Origin: Polychytrium aggregatum
Lineage: Eukaryota; Chytridiomycota; Chytridiomycetes; Polychytriales
Length of the DNA stretch: 64,000 nt
Assembly: GCF_025602895.1 (NCBI RefSeq)
Contig: NW_026516360.1
Coordinates: 26,003 to 90,002 of the forward strand
Direction of reading: 5' to 3'
The notes beneath the pieces were generated by a model that worked only from the letters and a program-made list of their open reading frames with translations, ran no database searches and was not told the origin of the DNA. Made by a program: the position numbers and the translations under genes. Shown here piece by piece: positions 33,671-44,997 of this stretch (within the stretch, counting starts at the first letter, position 1; the number at the start of each line of letters is the position of its first letter).

Positions 33671-33738
33671 CATGCGTTTCGCTTGGGAATTGGACGATGA
33701 AATGAAATGAAAAAAAAAAGGTGTGGGCCCGTCAGTTG

Positions 33739-34875
33739 CTAGGCAGTCAGATGAGGCTTCAAGATGGAGAGAAAATCTTCATCCGACGGGAACTTGAGTT
33801 TGCGAGGCGGGCCCAGCTTGACTCCTTTGATATGTATGATTCATGAAAGAAGTACATCAGTGGGTTTCGCGCCAGATGGGTCGGGGGGGGGCTACAGTCG
33901 CTATGCCGGCTGCCAACATGCCGGTGTTCTCCCTCGACTCACTGCCAACGAAGGGGCTTACCCGACCAGAGAAGTGTTTCTGTAGTGTGATGCGGGCCCG
34001 AGCAAGACGCAAGAGAATGAGATCGATTAAAGAGGCGATCCCGAACACACCAACGGCAAGCAGGGGCCTGAAGCAGCATGCCAGCCATAGACCCTAGCGG
34101 AATAGCGCATCCCATACCGTTTCCATCTCGGATCATCGTGACTTCAAAGCTTTTGGATCGAGGCTTTCTGACGTTGACCTCGACGACTGCCCCAGGACAA
34201 ACACCCAAGATCGCCTGTGTTGGAAAGCCCACAGCCGCAGCGGATCAATCGGTCGATTCAATTGGCTGGTCGTTGCGGTGGCTGCTCAGGACCACCGATG
34301 AAGTGCAGACGCCAGTCATGATTTGCCACATCAACGCTGCATGGCATATCCTCGAGCGAGTCAAAAGAGTCGAGCGAGTCGAGGCTCACCTTGGTGATTC
34401 GGTCTGCAGCAGTCTTGTACACGGATCAACTTTTGCAGCGCTCGATCTCGAACCGCAGCGGGCTGGGCGGCGGCGAGATCGGTACAGCCGCAGACTTGCT
34501 GTCGACAAGCGGGGATGGGTCCGTCTGGGCCGGCTCTGCGCACTCTTCCTTGGTGCAGACCTCAGTCTCGATCTCAGCCTCAGTCTCAGTCTCGGCCTTG
34601 GACTTGGACTCGGCCTTGGACTTGGACTTGGACTGGACAGACGACCTGCTCACAGGAGTGCTCGAACTGGGAGCTGTAGAACCGACTGCTTGACGCACAG
34701 ATCGTTTGGCGCTGCTCTTGGCTTCGAGCTTGATGGCTACGAGCTTGGTGGCCGTCGAAGTGGGCTCGCTGGCTTTCCGAACGGCCCGCGCCGATCTGCG
34801 AAGCGAGCGTTCGGGGCCACCGCCGTCACGACCGGGAGGGCCGTCGTCGGCAGGGACGGTCTTCTTCTTGGGCAT
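33739..34875 (-). CDS. SELENOH: Selenoprotein H homolog with in-frame UGA
   Basis: Exons right to left: 34390-34875, 34118-34214, 33962-33979 (18 nt), 33739-33824. If TGA at 34426-34428 is read through, all junctions are in phase and the protein is 228 aa. The first half is basic and low in complexity (starts MPKKKTVPADD; SLRRSARAVRKA), consistent with nuclear, DNA-binding SelH. The domain then reads LRFEIERCKS, the UGA, SVYKTAADRITK, then VVEVNVRKPRSKSFEV, ETLLWSGVKLGPPRKLKFP and a short end. This is the Rdx/SelH order, with the redox motif C-x-x-U exactly at the UGA. Conservation continues across three introns after the UGA, so it is not the true end. Start 34875 fits the family's short basic N-terminus. 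Confidence 0.8.
34426..34428 (-). other. Putative selenocysteine codon (TGA)
   Basis: In-frame TGA within RCKS-TGA-SVYK, at the position of Sec in the CxxU motif of selenoprotein H. Confidence 0.75.
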
Positions 34876-34909
34876 TGCCGCGATGGGAATCTGACCTTGT
34901 GCGGGGAGA

Positions 34910-35170
34910 TCACAAGAGTCCAGGAACGAAAGAAAAGAGAAGAGCGACGGACGCAGGCGGGTGAAAAGTGCGGGGATGGAAATGGCTTCCCTCCCATTTC
35001 GCTGTGGGAATACTGTGATTGATCCAGGTCGCGGCACTGGTATCTGGGTGCCAGCGGCGGATGGTGCTCGTGGACACACTGAAGATGGCGGCGTCCTTGC
35101 GCAGACTCTGGATGAGGCTATAGCATTGTAACCTGGCGATACGGAAATCGAGTGTGCCGCGAATGGTCAT
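34910..35170 (-). CDS. Short ORF with helix-turn-helix-like sequence
   Basis: 86-codon frame beginning MTIRGTLDFRIARLQCYSL, followed by SLRKDAAIFSVSTSTIRRWH, which resembles the HTH of transposase-like or homeodomain-like proteins; the rest is not conserved-looking. It lies about 35 bp upstream of the SelH start on the same strand. It could be an uncharacterised small gene, a 5' exon, a transposon scrap or chance. Confidence 0.25.
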   Translation of the reverse strand: MTIRGTLDFRIARLQCYSLIQSLRKDAAIFSVSTSTIRRWHPDTSAATWINHSIPTAKWEGSHFHPRTFHPPASVALLFSFVPGLL

Positions 35171-36260
35171 GGCCGGGGCTCACAGGTGTTTGTGGATGAG
35201 AAAATTCTTCCACCAAAACGAGGGATGTCCTGAAAACTCGACACTCTCCACCAAGAAGGGACCGGTAGTAGACCCATTTTTGAATCGATTGAGCTTCGAG
35301 CGGCAGGCTCTGATGTCTTGAGGGATGGCGTCCTCTTGACGTCAGGCTTGCTCATGATCATATTGATATTTGATATCCACACACCAGGATCCCCCTCACC
35401 CTCCCCCTCCCTTCCTTTATCATCGCCTCACTTGGCTCAAGTCGACTGAATTGGTATATGTTTGTGTATATTTCTTTCCGATTGCCAATATCGCTCGTTC
35501 TGTTTCTTCGAAGGGGGGGAGTTGTGGTCCCGGTTGCCGCTTTCATCTCCAAAGCGATCCCATATTACGAACCGGAGCAAAAAAAAGGGGGGGGGAAGCG
35601 AGTTATAAAATATAGCATTGTCAATTGATGGCGGCTGGTAGGTCGGTGGAATAGAGTGGAATGGAACGGAATGGAGTGAAGTAAAGTGGAGGGATGTGCA
35701 GGGAGGAAAAGGCCGGAGCCACCAGGGCAAGTGCGAATCGACATGAGGGGGAGGAGAGAGAATGGTGGAATATGGTGGGGAATGATGGGCCATATGGCAA
35801 AACAAATACATACATGAAGAGAGGCTACATGGGCAATGCAGCGGGATGGAGGTGTAGAGCTGAACCAAGGTAAACACGTTCGGGGACGGAGAGAGATGGT
35901 GCAAAGCGAAGCTGAAGCGATTCGATAAACGATTGAAACGGTGGAGGTCGAAAGTTACAACAGTGGCGCCTCGGTCGCCGTAGAGAGAGCTGAAGAGCAA
36001 ACAAAGGTCGAATTGATTTCAAAGAAAGCGAACGGAGCAGGATCGTGCACGGGAAGGAGAAGAGAATGTGCAGTCGGGATGGAGGAGGAGGAGGGAGGAG
36101 GAGGAGGAGTAGGCAGGCGATAAATAGTTTGCGGGAAAGTTGCCGAGCAAGGCGCCGAATCGAGTCGCCGATGGGAGAAGATGGGATTGAAAGCAACAAG
36201 ATGCACTCCCAGTCCCAGTCAGTCTCGGCGATGGCAGAGCGCAACTGGACAGGGCCCGCA
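35171..36260. other. Intergenic, no gene recognised
   Basis: Contains G/A homopolymer runs (for example around 35510 and 35585), repeated GGAATGGA-like units around 35650-35690, and GA-rich stretches at 36050-36110. Frames here have biased, low-complexity translations. Confidence 0.5.
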
Positions 36261-37241
36261 CTAATTGACCCTCAAATCCGAGGCCACCTGGAAGAGCTGC
36301 TCAAAGAGCTGCACGTCCAGCTGGTTGAGATCAAAGTCAATCTCGGCACCACGGTCAAAACCGCGCTTCGAGTCGTGGGAAACCAAGTGGCTGAGGATAA
36401 AGTTGACGACGACGCTGAGCTTCTGCGGCGGTAGCGCCGAGAGCAGAGCAGACAGCTCGCCGACTTGCGAGGTGGTCGGGAGGACGCCCGAGCACACAAC
36501 GTTCACGAACGGCGGCGACGGCGGAGGGGACAGCGGACGGCCGGCATAAGCCATCGAGGTTTGCGACAGCGCCGGCGGGTCCCTTGGGTACTTTTTCAGG
36601 ATCAACTCGGGGTTGTCGGACTCGCCCATGATGTGAAAGTGCTTGACGGGAGGCAGATGCTGCAGGATCTTGCCACGCTTCCACTTGACACCGCACGAGT
36701 TGCAGAGGGTCGGGTAGTGGATGGGGCCATGCCGCCACATCGGAGTGGTTGTGACGGAGCAGTAGTCGCACTGGCGGTTCTGCTTCTTGGGGAAGGAGCG
36801 GTTCTTGGGCCGCTTTGGGCCCGCCTTGGGGGTGCTCCGGAAGAGGGTGCTGGTGCTGGTGGTGCTGGTGGTGCTGGTGGTGCTGGTGGTGCTGCTGGTG
36901 CTGCTGGTGCTGCTCAGGGTGCTGGGTGGGAACGAATACTCTTGTGCCGTATGGGAGAGACTGTCCTGGTCCAGAGGGCTCTTGGGCTCGTCCGTGTCCA
37001 TGTCCATGTTCATGCCCATGCCCATGCCCATGCCCATGTCCAAGGCCCGCCGTTTGGATCTGCAGCCGACAGAGCCATCGGAGAGAGTCTCTACAGCATC
37101 GTCAGGACAGCTCGAGGGCGGGCTCGGTGGCTCGGCGATGAGGGCCGGTCGGTGGCATGGGATGGGCGAGGGCGGCGTCGTCGAGGGCGGTGTCAGCAGA
37201 CTCGACAGGTCGCTGGCAGGGCGTGAGTCGGCAAGCATCAT
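36261..37241 (-). CDS. GATA-type zinc finger protein with a C-terminal NET-like domain
   Basis: Intronless 326-aa frame. The N-terminal half is Ser/Pro/Thr-rich with M-G and S-T repeats. A GATA finger (about residues 165-205) has C-x2-C-x18-C-x2-C: CDYCSVTTTPMWRHG, then LCNSCGVKWKRGKIL. From about residue 260 the sequence LSALLSALPPQKLSVVVNFI, then EIDFDLNQLDVQLFEQLFQ, matches the NET (extra-terminal) domain pattern of BET proteins: L..I..LP...L..VV..I, then EIDLD.L......L. GATA proteins bind GATA-like DNA; NET domains recruit chromatin partners (family knowledge). It is probably a nuclear transcription factor. Confidence 0.8.
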   Translation of the reverse strand: MMLADSRPASDLSSLLTPPSTTPPSPIPCHRPALIAEPPSPPSSCPDDAVETLSDGSVGCRSKRRALDMGMGMGMGMNMDMDTDEPKSPLDQDSLSHTAQEYSFPPSTLSSTSSTSSTTSTTSTTSTTSTSTLFRSTPKAGPKRPKNRSFPKKQNRQCDYCSVTTTPMWRHGPIHYPTLCNSCGVKWKRGKILQHLPPVKHFHIMGESDNPELILKKYPRDPPALSQTSMAYAGRPLSPPPSPPFVNVVCSGVLPTTSQVGELSALLSALPPQKLSVVVNFILSHLVSHDSKRGFDRGAEIDFDLNQLDVQLFEQLFQVASDLRVN

Positions 37242-40012
37242 GGAGAGGGCTCAAGTGCAGATGGCAGGGAGATGTATCGTCGGGGGAGGTGCAGGATGCG
37301 GTGAGGACCGAGTAGTCGCGGCAGGATGGCAGTTGGACGGAACCAAAGCAAGGCTATGGAGACAAGAGCTCGGAGATAGGGCAGCGAGCACGCTGATGGG
37401 TTCGAAGAACAAGAGCAGGAAACCAGTACTCAGGGCCGGTGCTTGAGAGAGACCAAGAGACGGCAAGAGGAAGAAGGCGGATGCAAGGCCAGGCGGCAGG
37501 AGGGCAAAGGGATCAAAATACTCGGAACGGCACGGCAAGGGACAGCGACAGAAGAGCAGGCGGGGCCAATGCAAGGAAACGGGGTAATACAGCAAGCACA
37601 AGCGGTATTCCAGGGCCGGCGGTTCAGAGCGGAAGTGGCAAGAGTTTGAAGAGTGGACGGAGAGAGTGAGTTCTGGAAGTGAGTTCTGGGAGTGAGGTCT
37701 GGGAGAGGCGAGCCGAGCCGAGTGGTGCAAGGACAGGCAGCGGGCTGTGGATAGGTGGAGGAGAGAGGCTAAAGGTCGGTGCCTGAGACGGAGGCAAGAC
37801 GATTCAACCAAGTAGATACGGAAGGCCGGTGGGGAGCGAGTGCATGCTCCTCAGGGAAGTAAGTGGGAGCGGGAGGGTTTTTAAAGCGCAAACGCCGATA
37901 CAGAAAGCCCTTGGAACAGCAATGTCGCCTGAACAGCGGGACGAGGCCAGGAAGGAGGAAGAGAGCGAGATGGGCGGTATGTGCACAGTACCGCCGAACA
38001 ACAGCGGGGTGGGAGGGAGATGGAGGGAGATGTGGAGGGAGGCAGATGGGTCTCGAGGCTTGGGGGGGGGGCTCACTTGAATGAACAGATGGGATGTGGC
38101 AGAATCGAGGGCGGGATGGAAGAAAGCAACGACGGAGGATGCACCAGAGGGGGCAGGAGCGAAACAGCGGGACGATACGGATTGAGGGATAGAACAGCAA
38201 CGAAACGATAAGGAGCTGAGGATAGGACGACAACGAAACGATAAGGATTAAACAGCAGCGAATCGATAGAGAAGCGGAACTACAAACAGACTAAACCGAA
38301 GGGAGAGTGCAGAAACACATGCGACAAAAGCCGCGGCTGAGAAAGCGTCAAGACGAAGCCCGCAGGACGAATGGCATCGGAGTCTGGCGGAGAACGGCGC
38401 TTATATCATGGCCGGGACGATCGTGGCGCCAAAACCAAGGCCGCAGGGGATCCAGGACGGAAGCAAGGCGAGGGCGGTCGCTGTCGGCGGTGGGCAGCGA
38501 GGACGCCCGGCCGTGTGGGGTGCTGGGAGTTGGAGTTGTTGGAGTTGGGTTGTTGGGTTGTTGGAGTTGTTAGGTTGTTGGAGGTTGTTGGGTTGTTGGA
38601 GGTTGTTGGAGTTGCATGATGCCCATTGGCAACATGGAAAAGACGACAACGCCGAAAAGAACAAGCCGGGACGGAAACGCTCAAATGACAGCGAGAAGGG
38701 AGCGGGAGAGGACGAGAGGGGACGAGAGGGGACGAGAAGGAGCGAGAAGGAGCGAGAGGTGTATTCATTGGGATTGTTTCATCCAACCAGACGACCAACA
38801 ACCAGACGAACAACAGCCAGACGACCAACAGCCAGACGAACAGCAGCCAGGCGAGCAGTGTCAACAGATGGCCACAGACGTCGGATGGGCGGCCGGGTCA
38901 GACGGACAAACAGTTGTCTGAAAGGGGTTCAGACGCAGCGGCACCCCCCCCCAACACAGACCGTCTCCCTGCGACGGGTCTGCCCGGTGGGGTCGCCATG
39001 GTGGTGTGTGGCCAACTGCGATAGACGGTTGACTATGGCTGCCACCATCTTGGTCGGTATGTGGATATTTACCATGCGATCGATGCCCTTTCGCCCGTGC
39101 AGCTGATGCACATCGGCAGTCGCAGCACCCATCCGCCCCGCCGGACTTGCTGTGGCGGGAGGGCGGCCGCTGTCGGTGCCATATCCTGTCTGCGCGGACA
39201 AGCAAGGGGGAGGGAGGAATGGCTCGCGTCAATGTCTCCGCTGGAATCGCCGCTGCGTCCATGAATCGATATTCAACTCTGTCGCTGCGTCGATGCTCTC
39301 CTGCGTCGCGGCATGGGTTTGCACGGCTCGATACATGTGCGGACATGTAAACATGCTCGCCGGACGCATCGCTTCTGTGCAGGGATTGCCGTTCGTCCAG
39401 AGACGAGGCACCGGCGATGTTCCAGGGCCTCGCCTCCACATTGTTGTCCGGCATGGACCAACGCAGCAGCTCCAAACCCACCCACGGCAGCTCACGTGTG
39501 AATGCCGTCGCGAATATATATCACTCTCGATATGCGAATTGCATTATGGCCATACGCGAATGCATATCACTCTCGATATGCAAACATATATCACTCTCGA
39601 TATCCACGCCGACCCCGCCCAGCAGCATCGCCCCTCCGGCCGCTCATCCCGCTCCCGCCCGTCGATCCACCATCCCGTCCCTCTTGCATGCACTCTGATG
39701 CATTCCGCTCGCTCGCACTCAGAACGACTGCATTTGCACTCACTGCGAGTCCATCGTCTCTCATCCCGACAACTTGACCAGCGACCACTTTGCCTCCATC
39801 GCCCGCCATCAGACCGCCCTCTCCACATCCTCCGCCGCTTCCACTCGCCGCCATCCCGTCCTTCCCGCCCTCCTCTCAAGCGCGGGATTACTCCCAGCCA
39901 CAGCCATCATCTGATCCTGCCCCGCTTTCTTGCAATCCGTCCTCCCTTGCTCTTCTCCCCGCACAACCCTCTTGCACCCTTTGGGTCGGTCCCGTGGCGG
40001 TCGGAAAGGGCA
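37242..40012. other. Long intergenic stretch with minisatellites
   Basis: No gene recognised. 37250-38300 is GA-rich with simple translations. Repeats: GTTGTTGGAG-like units at 38525-38614; GAGAGGGGAC/GAGCGAGAAG units at about 38690-38760; CAGACGA(C/A)CAACAGC-like units at about 38785-38850; and three copies of ATATCACTCTCGATATGC within 39513-39602. Confidence 0.6.
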
Positions 40013-40610
40013 ATGGCGCTGGCTGCTCCTCGCTTCTTGGCTCTCTCCCTCTGGACACTCTGGTCCCTGGCGGTGGTTTGTCCCTCCCACCTGCAGTCCA
40101 CTGTTCCCACAATGCTTACCGGTTCTTCTCTGTCCTTCCCGGTCCCGACAACAAAGGCGCCCGCCAGGGCCCCAAACAGGAGCCCGGTCGGTGCGGGTTT
40201 CAAGCGCGGGAAATCCAGTGGAGTTGGGTCGTCGCGGACATCCCACCACCCGAGCTGGAGGTACAGGCCGGGGCAATGTGGGAGGGAGACAGGCCCATTC
40301 ACTCCCATCTGCATCTGCATCTGCATCCATCTCCATCTCCATCTCCATCGCCCCGCCCGGCTGCTCTCGACTCAGTGGCATGTCATCTGTCCCCATCCAC
40401 AGCCACCGGCGCCGGCGCCGACACCGCTGGTATCTCGGTTTCCCAACACACACCCCAGACCGGATCTGTTGCACTGTGGGTACCAGCTTCTATTTCCAGT
40501 CTTTCGTTGGTTTTTCATTTATCTTCGTCGTTGGTCTCGCCGTGGCCTCGATATACTCTGACTCGCGGCGGCGGGTCGGGAGAAAGGCGAGACAGACACA
40601 GCGGGCTTGA
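40013..40610 (+). CDS. Possible small secreted or single-pass membrane protein
   Basis: ATG 40013 begins a signal-peptide-like stretch (ALAAPRFLALSLWTLWSLAV) after a CT-rich leader. About 480 bp on, a good acceptor (TTCTATTTCCAG) precedes SFVGFSFIFVVGLAVASIYS, a membrane helix with a basic tail and stop at 40610. The internal intron is not resolved and the middle is Pro/Ser/His-rich. The pairing is speculative. Confidence 0.25.
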
Positions 40611-40657
40611 GAATGGACGAGAGAGAGGATGGGAATGGAGGGTGGAGACGGTGGGCT

Positions 40658-42158
40658 TTAGACCTGCTTGACCAACAGCCAGGCCTCGTGGCTTCCAAAG
40701 TATCCCGATACGGGCTGGTCGCTCTTGGCGAATCCCAGCCGCTCGAACAGGCTCAGGGCTCGGCTCTCGACGGGGATGTAGACGGTGATCTGGGCGATGG
40801 CCGAGTCGGCGGTGGCCTGATCGATGGCATTCTGGACGAGCTTAGTGCCTGGCGAGGGTGCACACATGAGAAGAGGACAAGGTTAGAATGCCGAAGTTGG
40901 TTCGGTCGGGTTTGGTACTGACTCACGACGCATCGATCATGCTCCATGGTGGCAAATGGAATCGTGACGAGCATAATCACAAAGTCATGGCTCTGGCTAT
41001 CGAAGCAGAGGTCACGATTGCGACGATACCACCACCCGTTCATGAAACCAATAGCACAGGGCCCAGGAATCGAGCGACTGGCCCTGGATCGACCAAAACA
41101 GAGGGGGGGGTGTCCCTCTCCTCGGCCACTACGGCCAGGCCAATGCGACCAATGCGACCAGTACGACCAGTTCGGCTATCCAATGCGGCAACTCACCGAG
41201 CCCAAGGTTGCGGTACGCCTCCAGGACCGCCAAGGTCAGGATCTGGATCTCCAGTTTGCCGTCCTGGCTTGACGGCCGCTTCCGGCAGACGATGCCTCCG
41301 ACCGACATGTCGTTAAAGTAGGCTGGTGCGATCCATCAAGTCGAGCGCATTGATCGGGAGAGTGAGATGGGTGTCGTTCCATGATGGGGGAGGGAGGGTT
41401 GGATCGATGAGGCAGGCCGTCGTTGGTGCATTTCCGACGCATTGCAGTGGTGGGCATGATCACGGACATGGCCGAGGGTACCGATGTGTTCAGCGAATGA
41501 GTTGGGGCAGCCATTGTTTCCATCAAAACAGATCAGAGCAGGTGGGCGGTCAGTAATCCAATCGGAAGCTATGATCCGATCGTGGCAATCGTCGCTCTGG
41601 AACATGCTCGAGCACTGTCGCAACCTCGCTGGTCCGGCAGTCAGTCGCCGGCATTGTGGCTCTGGATCCCAATCGCCGATCAAAGAGGAGACGCATGGCA
41701 ACCGACCCCATCCCGATCTGTGTCCGCTGGCTCCATCGTCCTTCTCGGATGCTTCCTGATAGATCTCCCACCCCAAACTGCCTCCAAGCACACCCGATTG
41801 TGTGTCGCTTCCGATCTCGCTCTCTGGAATCTTCCCAGCCCAGTCTCCCACCCCTGCTTTGACTCTGATTCCCTGAATCCCGCCCACATGCACAGTCCCA
41901 TCCACAGTCGCATGCGTTCGGGGGGGGGAAGGACCATATCTGCAGAGACCTTTGCTGCTTACCAAGACGAGTGTAATCCGGCAGTCCCAAAGCCTCCTTG
42001 TAGAAGAGATCCTCCATCCGCTCACAAAAGTGGGCCAGGACGATCGGGTCGAGGGCATGCTTGTGGATCGTCTTGAGCTGCTTCAGGTTGTTGTTGTTGA
42101 GCTCGTCCAGGGCCTGTCGAAAATACTTTGCCGAAGTCATCGGGTGGGGCACGGTCAT
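40658..42158 (-). CDS. NAA50: N-alpha-acetyltransferase 50
   Basis: Three phase-consistent exons: 41963-42158, 41197-41322, 40658-40848, giving 170 aa (human NAA50 is 169). Motifs: LKQLKTIHKHALDP near the start; FYKEALGLPDYTRL; AYFNDMSVGGIVCRK; the acetyl-CoA loop YRNLGLGTKLVQ (R-x-x-G-x-G) made across a splice junction; VYIPVESRALSLFERLGF; and the C-terminal VSGYFGSHEAWLLVK. NAA50 acetylates N-terminal Met residues and works with NatA. Start 42158 or 42140 (second in-frame Met). The first intron (41323-41962) is 640 nt, the longest seen in the window. Confidence 0.9.
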
Positions 42159-42850
42159 AATCCAGTCGGGGAGGGGGGGGTAGGTTGGAAGGTGGTGTGG
42201 GCGATGCCTCTTTGTGGGTCGATCGGTCGGTCGTGAGTGCGAGTGCTTGGATGTCGGTGGGCCGCACGGGATCGCTGAGGACGAAAGCGAAAGGGGATGC
42301 AAGCGTTTTGGGCTGTCGAGGATCTGGATGGCCAGGGCGCAAGCAGACAAAGTGAGGGTTTTTTCTGCTGTGGCGATCGGAGGGCAGCCAGTGCGTGGCC
42401 GGCAGCGCGGCTGGCTGGAGGGCGGATCGATCCGACTCGTCCCGGCTTTGGATCCACGGACAAGCGCCGAGAACGAGCGAGCGGATGGAGTCACTTCCAT
42501 GTGTGTCCGTCCCATCGAGCCAGCACCATACCCCATATCTCTGCGATCGATCTATAATCGGTCGAGCGCATGATGGACTCTGTGCATCTCTCGTTTGTGA
42601 ACGCATCTCCGTTCGTGTTCATCGTTGCGAAGTAGAAAGAGTGGGAGAAGGAGGAGAATCAACTGAATGTTGTCGTGGTGCACACGGGCTTTCTCATGCA
42701 TGTCCGCCGTAAGGGTGCTGAGCCCACTTGGGCCGCCTCGGTGCGTCCGATCGTGACTAATAGAGCTTCAGATGGCCCGTTACTTTGTCTACAACGCTTG
42801 CCGGGCCTGTGCGATAGACGATTTCGACGGGGATGCATCAAACATGAGGT

Positions 42851-44348
42851 TTAGGAGCATCTCGGTATCCACAGCGACTCCTTGCCCATAAGGCGGTCCG
42901 CTGAATCCATGCTTCGGCTCTTTGCATCCACTTGGATCTCTTGGGGTTCCATGGATGTGTTCCATCCCATGCTCTCACTCTCGCTCTCGGTGTACTGACC
43001 AGGTCCAATGGCAAGCACGGTCTGCGTGCCAGCCGCAATTTGGGTCTTGCCAGCGTCCCGAGTGATGTTGGCGACGAGTTTCAGGGCCCTGGCATGCCTT
43101 TGGAGCTCGATCCTGGCAAAGCCCAAAGTGTCAGTCGGGCGGGCGATGTGAGTTGACCAAGTATGCAGCCCCATGCCCCCAAATCCCTTTCCTTCCGCTG
43201 CCGCAGTGAGATGTAGCTCGACCACATCGGCGATTCAAATGGCTTGTCGTCGTACTGGCGGCTGCAGACAGCGCCGAGCATGATACGGCCAGGCAACTCA
43301 CATCTCGGACTCGGAATTGCACTTGAGCGTGACTTTGGCCTGGCCACGTTCTTCCCAGGCTCTCAACGACTGTAGTGATATAGAGAGACAGCCGAAAGGG
43401 TCGTTGGGACGGTAAGGAGCAAGATCGAGGTCAAGATCAAGATCAAGATCAAGATCAAGATCAAGATCAAGATCAGGATCAAGGTTCAAATCGTAGATCG
43501 TTCAGAGAGCTTGCATGGCAAGCCAAGCGAACCACGGGGTCAACCTTCGGATCAGACCGCAGGGCAGACTTGTAGTTGGCCAGGGTTGAGTGACAGCACT
43601 GGGCAGCAATCTTGCCCTTGGTCATGTCGATATCGGTTCGGATCACCAAGGTCTATTTCGGGCCGTACAGCAGATGGCGATCGGTGAATGGGAGCAATGA
43701 ATGAGTGGAATGCACGGCGAGTTTCTGTTCGGGACCCTCATGCAGCAGGAGGACGACGGAGCACACACTCCAGTCCGGAAGAGCCGTTCTCCGGGCCACC
43801 CGTCTTGAGGTTGCCATTGGACGGCTGTCGATGGAATCGACAGAGCCGATCATCCCCCGAACCGAAATCGATTTGCCGCCAGATCAAAGAATGCCCCTTT
43901 GCACCGACAACGAAGCTCGTCATTTCCGTTGGCAGTGCGACTCCAGACGAGTGTAGAGGGTCATCGAGGAGCAGAGCTTTGAGTCAAAGAAACCGAGCCT
44001 GAAACCTCGTTGTTATCGCATGATGTGGTTGCTGTGCTTGGCGCAACGCAGGCCCCTTACCATCTTGAAGTTCTCCTTGGTATCGAACGGCGATAGGGGC
44101 TCCGTCTCTGCCGCCGCCTCAGATGGTGTTGGTGGTGATGGCCGCAGACCCGACGACGTGGACAGCTGGGATGGCGATCGAGGGGTCTTTGGCAATCTCT
44201 GCTTGTTCCGGCCGAGGAGCATCAGCGCAGGAATTGCAAGGAGCGAAGCCAGGGCCAAGACGGCGATCACACCAGAAACGGCCAAGTCGAGCCCCGGTGA
44301 TACCCCAGCGCACCTAGCCAGGCACTGGAGGGTTTCAGAGGAGGACAT
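42851..44348 (-). CDS. PTH2: Peptidyl-tRNA hydrolase 2
   Basis: Five phase-consistent exons: 44061-44348, 43545-43652, 43302-43369, 43000-43112, 42851-42900, giving 208 aa. An N-terminal membrane helix (LDLAVSGVIAVLALASLLAI) is typical of PTRH2 proteins anchored to mitochondria. The catalytic domain has LVIRTDIDMTKGKIAAQCCH (with the catalytic His), GQAKVTLKCNSESEM and RDAGKTQIAAGTQTVLAIGP, and ends GPADRLMGKESLWI. It releases tRNA from prematurely dropped peptidyl-tRNAs. Intron 2 contains an (AAGATC)n tract. Confidence 0.9.
43428..43485. repeat. Hexanucleotide AAGATC tract
   Basis: About nine near-perfect 6-bp units within the second intron of PTH2. Confidence 0.85.
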
Positions 44349-44997
44349 GTGTGTGATATGCAGCAGGTGTGTGGATTGCGGATGCAGATCTGGGCGAAGC
44401 GGGGAGGATCGGGAAATGTGTCCGCCGCCCCTTGCCCCAGCTGTTGTTGCTCGTTCGTTCACTCGTCCATTTGTCCATTCGTCCATTCGTTCATTCGTTC
44501 ATTCGTTTCGCGTCACAACAAGCTCGGAACCAGGGGAGGACAAACGGGCCAAAGAAGAATATGCCAGCAACTCGGACTCTCTCATCCCATGGATTTTGAA
44601 CTGCGGGTGTCAGCCGAGAAGCCAGGGTGATGGTCGGGGTCTTGGGCAGATATGGATGCATGAGTGGCTGTGGTGCCCTGTTGCCCTGGTTGCCCCGGTT
44701 GCCCCGGTTGCCTTGGAAGTGGACTGACATCATTCTGTCCAGCCAAATGCATGTATTGTTGCAATCGATTGAACTGCCGTCGATTGAATTGTAATCCATT
44801 CTATTGAATTGCGCAGTATCGAGCTGAATTGGGTGCCTTCCAAGGTACCATCCCCTGGCTCGCCACCTGACAGGGGAAAGCATCCAGCCTCTCCGTTTTC
44901 CCCCCTCGTCGCTCTCTCCTTTTGTCGCCGCTCTCCTGGCCTCGTCTGCACATCGTCGATTGCTGTTTCCTGTCTCTCCTCATCCCACCTCTCCGCC
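44349..44997. other. Divergent spacer between PTH2 and the reductase gene
   Basis: Probable shared promoter region. Contains CATTCGTC/CATTCGTT repeats at about 44450-44507 and GTTGCCCCG-like repeats at 44680-44715. The last 100 bp before ATG 44998 are CT-rich. No gene seen. Confidence 0.5.

Noticed and set aside
34426-34428. TGA as the true stop of a basic low-complexity protein
   Set aside because: Conserved SelH sequence continues in the same frame and through three phase-consistent introns after the TGA.
39152-40561. 469-codon plus-strand ORF
   Set aside because: Pro/His/Ser-rich frame across minisatellites and CT-rich DNA. Only the part from 40013 has a signal-peptide-like start, and it is listed separately at low confidence.
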